Source of the DNA: Deltaproteobacteria bacterium
GTDB lineage: Bacteria; Desulfobacterota; Anaeroferrophillalia; Anaeroferrophillales; Tharpellaceae
Assembly (NCBI GenBank): GCA_013153415.1
Contig: JAADEO010000108.1
Span: 1-7,299, forward strand
Length of the DNA stretch: 7,299 bases
Direction: 5' to 3'
Positions within the stretch are counted from its first letter, which is position 1. Each line of letters opens with the position of its first letter. Made by a program: the position numbers and the translations under genes. The notes below the pieces were generated by a model. That model worked only from the letters and a program-made list of their open reading frames with translations. It made no database searches and had not been told where the DNA came from. This document shows positions 5,983 through 7,299 of this stretch, piece after piece.

Positions 5983-7299
5983 CAGACCTTTACGCCGCTG
6001 TATTTCCTGTAATTGATCCCGTAGCTGGCGATCTTGTACTGGATAACCCGTTTGGTGGTCCCCAGCAACTTGGCCGCCCTGGTCTGGTTGCCGCGGGTCT
6101 TCTTCAGAGCCTCGACGATCAGGGTGGTCTCGTAGGATTTGACCATAGTCTGGAAATCAGCTCCACCCTCGCCGGCGACTTCGCCTTCATCGCCATTGGC
6201 GGCCATCTGCAACGACGGCGGCAGGTGGTAGCCATGAATGATACCATCGGTGGCCAGGACGATGGCCCGTTCGAGACAGTTCTGCAACTCCCGAACATTG
6301 CCGGGCCAGTGATAGGAGATCAGCATATCGAGGGCCGAGGAGTCGATCCGGGTTATCCGGCACCCCATCTTCTCTCCCAGCTTCTGGACGAAATAGTCGG
6401 CCAAAAGGATGATATCGGCGCCCCGCTCCCGCAGAGGCGGCAGGTGAATCGGAAACACGCTCAACCGGTAATAGAGATCGGAACGGAAACGACCGGCCGC
6501 CACCTCCTTTTCGAGATCACGGTTGGTGGCAATTATGACGCGGGCATCAGTCTTGATGGTCTTGCCGCCGCCGACCCGCTCGAACTCCCGTTCCTCCAAG
6601 ACCCGCAGCAATTTGACTTGGGAGGCCAGCGGCAGTTCGCCGATCTCATCGAGAAAGATCGTGCCCCCCTTGGCCAATTCGAACTTGCCGATCCGGTTTT
6701 CGATCGCCCCGGTGAAAGCTCCACGAACGTGACCGAAGATCTCACTTTCGACCAGGTTCTCGGGGATGGCGCCGCAATCGAGCCGGATCATCGGCTTGTC
6801 ACGCCGGGGACTGCGATAATGGATCTCACTGGCCACCAGTCCCTTGCCGGTGCCGGTCTCCCCGGTAATCAGCACCGTGGTCATGGTCTGGGCCACCTGG
6901 TTGATCTGTTCCGCCACCCGCCGCATCGAATTGGCGTTGCCGACCACGGTACCCATCGGCCCGTGGCGACCGATCGCCTCCTTCAGACGGGTATTCTCCT
7001 CCTGGACCCGGCGGGCATGCACCCGGGGCGCCAGTAAATTGGCGACAACCTCGAGAAAAGCCAGTTCCCCGGCCAGGTCCGCACCTTTGGCGGCACGATC
7101 GACCGACAGGGCTCCGACCGTCTGACCGGCGAATTTTATCGGCACGCAGAGAAACGCCAGGGTCGAGCGGTCGATTTTACGTCGGGCCCCGGAACGATCG
7201 AGAAAGAGCGGTTCCTGGTCGAGCCGGGGAATAGCCACCGGGCGGCCGGTGGCCACCACCCTACCGGTCACCCCCTCACCCAGGCGATAAAAAATCGGC
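5982..7299 (-). CDS. nifA: NifA-type sigma-54-dependent activator (5' end beyond window)
   Basis: Enhancer-binding protein activating RNA polymerase with sigma-54, most likely for nif genes. There are 438 codons and the frame stays open to the right edge, so the N-terminus is missing. The visible part begins inside a GAF domain with YRLGEGVTGRVVATGRPVAI and EPLFLDR, wording typical of NifA. Then, counting from the window edge: the AAA+ domain with Walker A GETGTGKG (146-153), the sigma-54 contact loop GAFTGA (193-198), Walker B TIFLDEIGEL (213-222) and RSDLYYRLSVFPIHLPPLRER (about 272-292). A C-terminal Fis-type helix-turn-helix follows (NQTRAAKLLGTTKRVIQYKI, about 404-423). The linker between AAA+ and HTH has no cysteine, so the CxxxxC of oxygen-sensing rhizobial NifA is absent. 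A GTG at 7271 is internal to the GAF domain and not the start. Other GAF-containing sigma-54 activators are the alternative. Confidence 0.8.
   Translation of the reverse strand, partial: PIFYRLGEGVTGRVVATGRPVAIPRLDQEPLFLDRSGARRKIDRSTLAFLCVPIKFAGQTVGALSVDRAAKGADLAGELAFLEVVANLLAPRVHARRVQEENTRLKEAIGRHGPMGTVVGNANSMRRVAEQINQVAQTMTTVLITGETGTGKGLVASEIHYRSPRRDKPMIRLDCGAIPENLVESEIFGHVRGAFTGAIENRIGKFELAKGGTIFLDEIGELPLASQVKLLRVLEEREFERVGGGKTIKTDARVIIATNRDLEKEVAAGRFRSDLYYRLSVFPIHLPPLRERGADIILLADYFVQKLGEKMGCRITRIDSSALDMLISYHWPGNVRELQNCLERAIVLATDGIIHGYHLPPSLQMAANGDEGEVAGEGGADFQTMVKSYETTLIVEALKKTRGNQTRAAKLLGTTKRVIQYKIASYGINYRKYSGVKV

Noticed and set aside
1..7299. Mobile elements, CRISPR arrays, tRNA or rRNA genes
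   Set aside because: No terminal inverted repeats with target duplications, no spaced repeats, and no RNA gene cores were seen. All coding space is accounted for by core nitrogen genes and one cyclase.

Overview
This is a nitrogen-assimilation and nitrogen-fixation control locus. Every gene I can support reads on the minus strand, so in transcription order (right to left) the layout is: nifA-type activator (5' end outside the window), a membrane diguanylate cyclase, an intergenic regulatory region, amtB copy 1, a divergent P-II gene (called glnK here), a hairpin-containing gap, amtB copy 2, a conventional P-II gene (called glnB here), and glnA (3' end outside the window). Plus-strand open frames are antisense shadows of these genes.

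Organism: coding DNA is GC-rich and intergenic DNA is AT-rich, with good AGGAG ribosome binding sites and a near-consensus sigma-54 promoter. A NifA with its GAF domain, sigma-54 control, AmtB/P-II pairs and a GGDEF enzyme suggest a Gram-negative, probably anaerobic diazotroph. Desulfobacterota or a neighbouring phylum is my best guess, but it is an inference. The GlnA N-terminus resembles the GSI-alpha (Bacillus/Clostridium-like) type more than the enterobacterial GSI-beta type.

Region by region: (a) 5982-7299 and 4372-5982 are translationally coupled through a TGATG overlap, so the NifA-like activator and the 7TM-PAS-GGDEF cyclase are made from one message. That message probably ends at a strong hairpin at 4206-4235. 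(b) 4016-4371 holds that terminator, an NtrC-like enhancer half-perfect palindrome (4157-4173), a sigma-54 -24/-12 promoter matching 11 of 12 consensus positions (4100-4115), and a 16-bp perfect palindrome in the predicted leader (4046-4061). (c) 2246-4015 is amtB plus a P-II protein whose T-loop is enlarged and lacks the uridylylated tyrosine. (d) 2056-2245 contains a 21-bp-arm hairpin and no convincing promoter. (e) 447-2055 is a second, different Amt plus a canonical P-II with Tyr51. (f) 1-325 is the start of glutamine synthetase.

Working together: the two Amt channels take up ammonium, each paired with a P-II protein able in principle to plug it. GlnA fixes the ammonium into glutamine. 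P-II proteins report 2-oxoglutarate and energy state to channels, enzymes and possibly NifA. The most unusual features are the coupling of a c-di-GMP synthase gene to nifA and the pairing of two P-II proteins with different T-loop chemistry.
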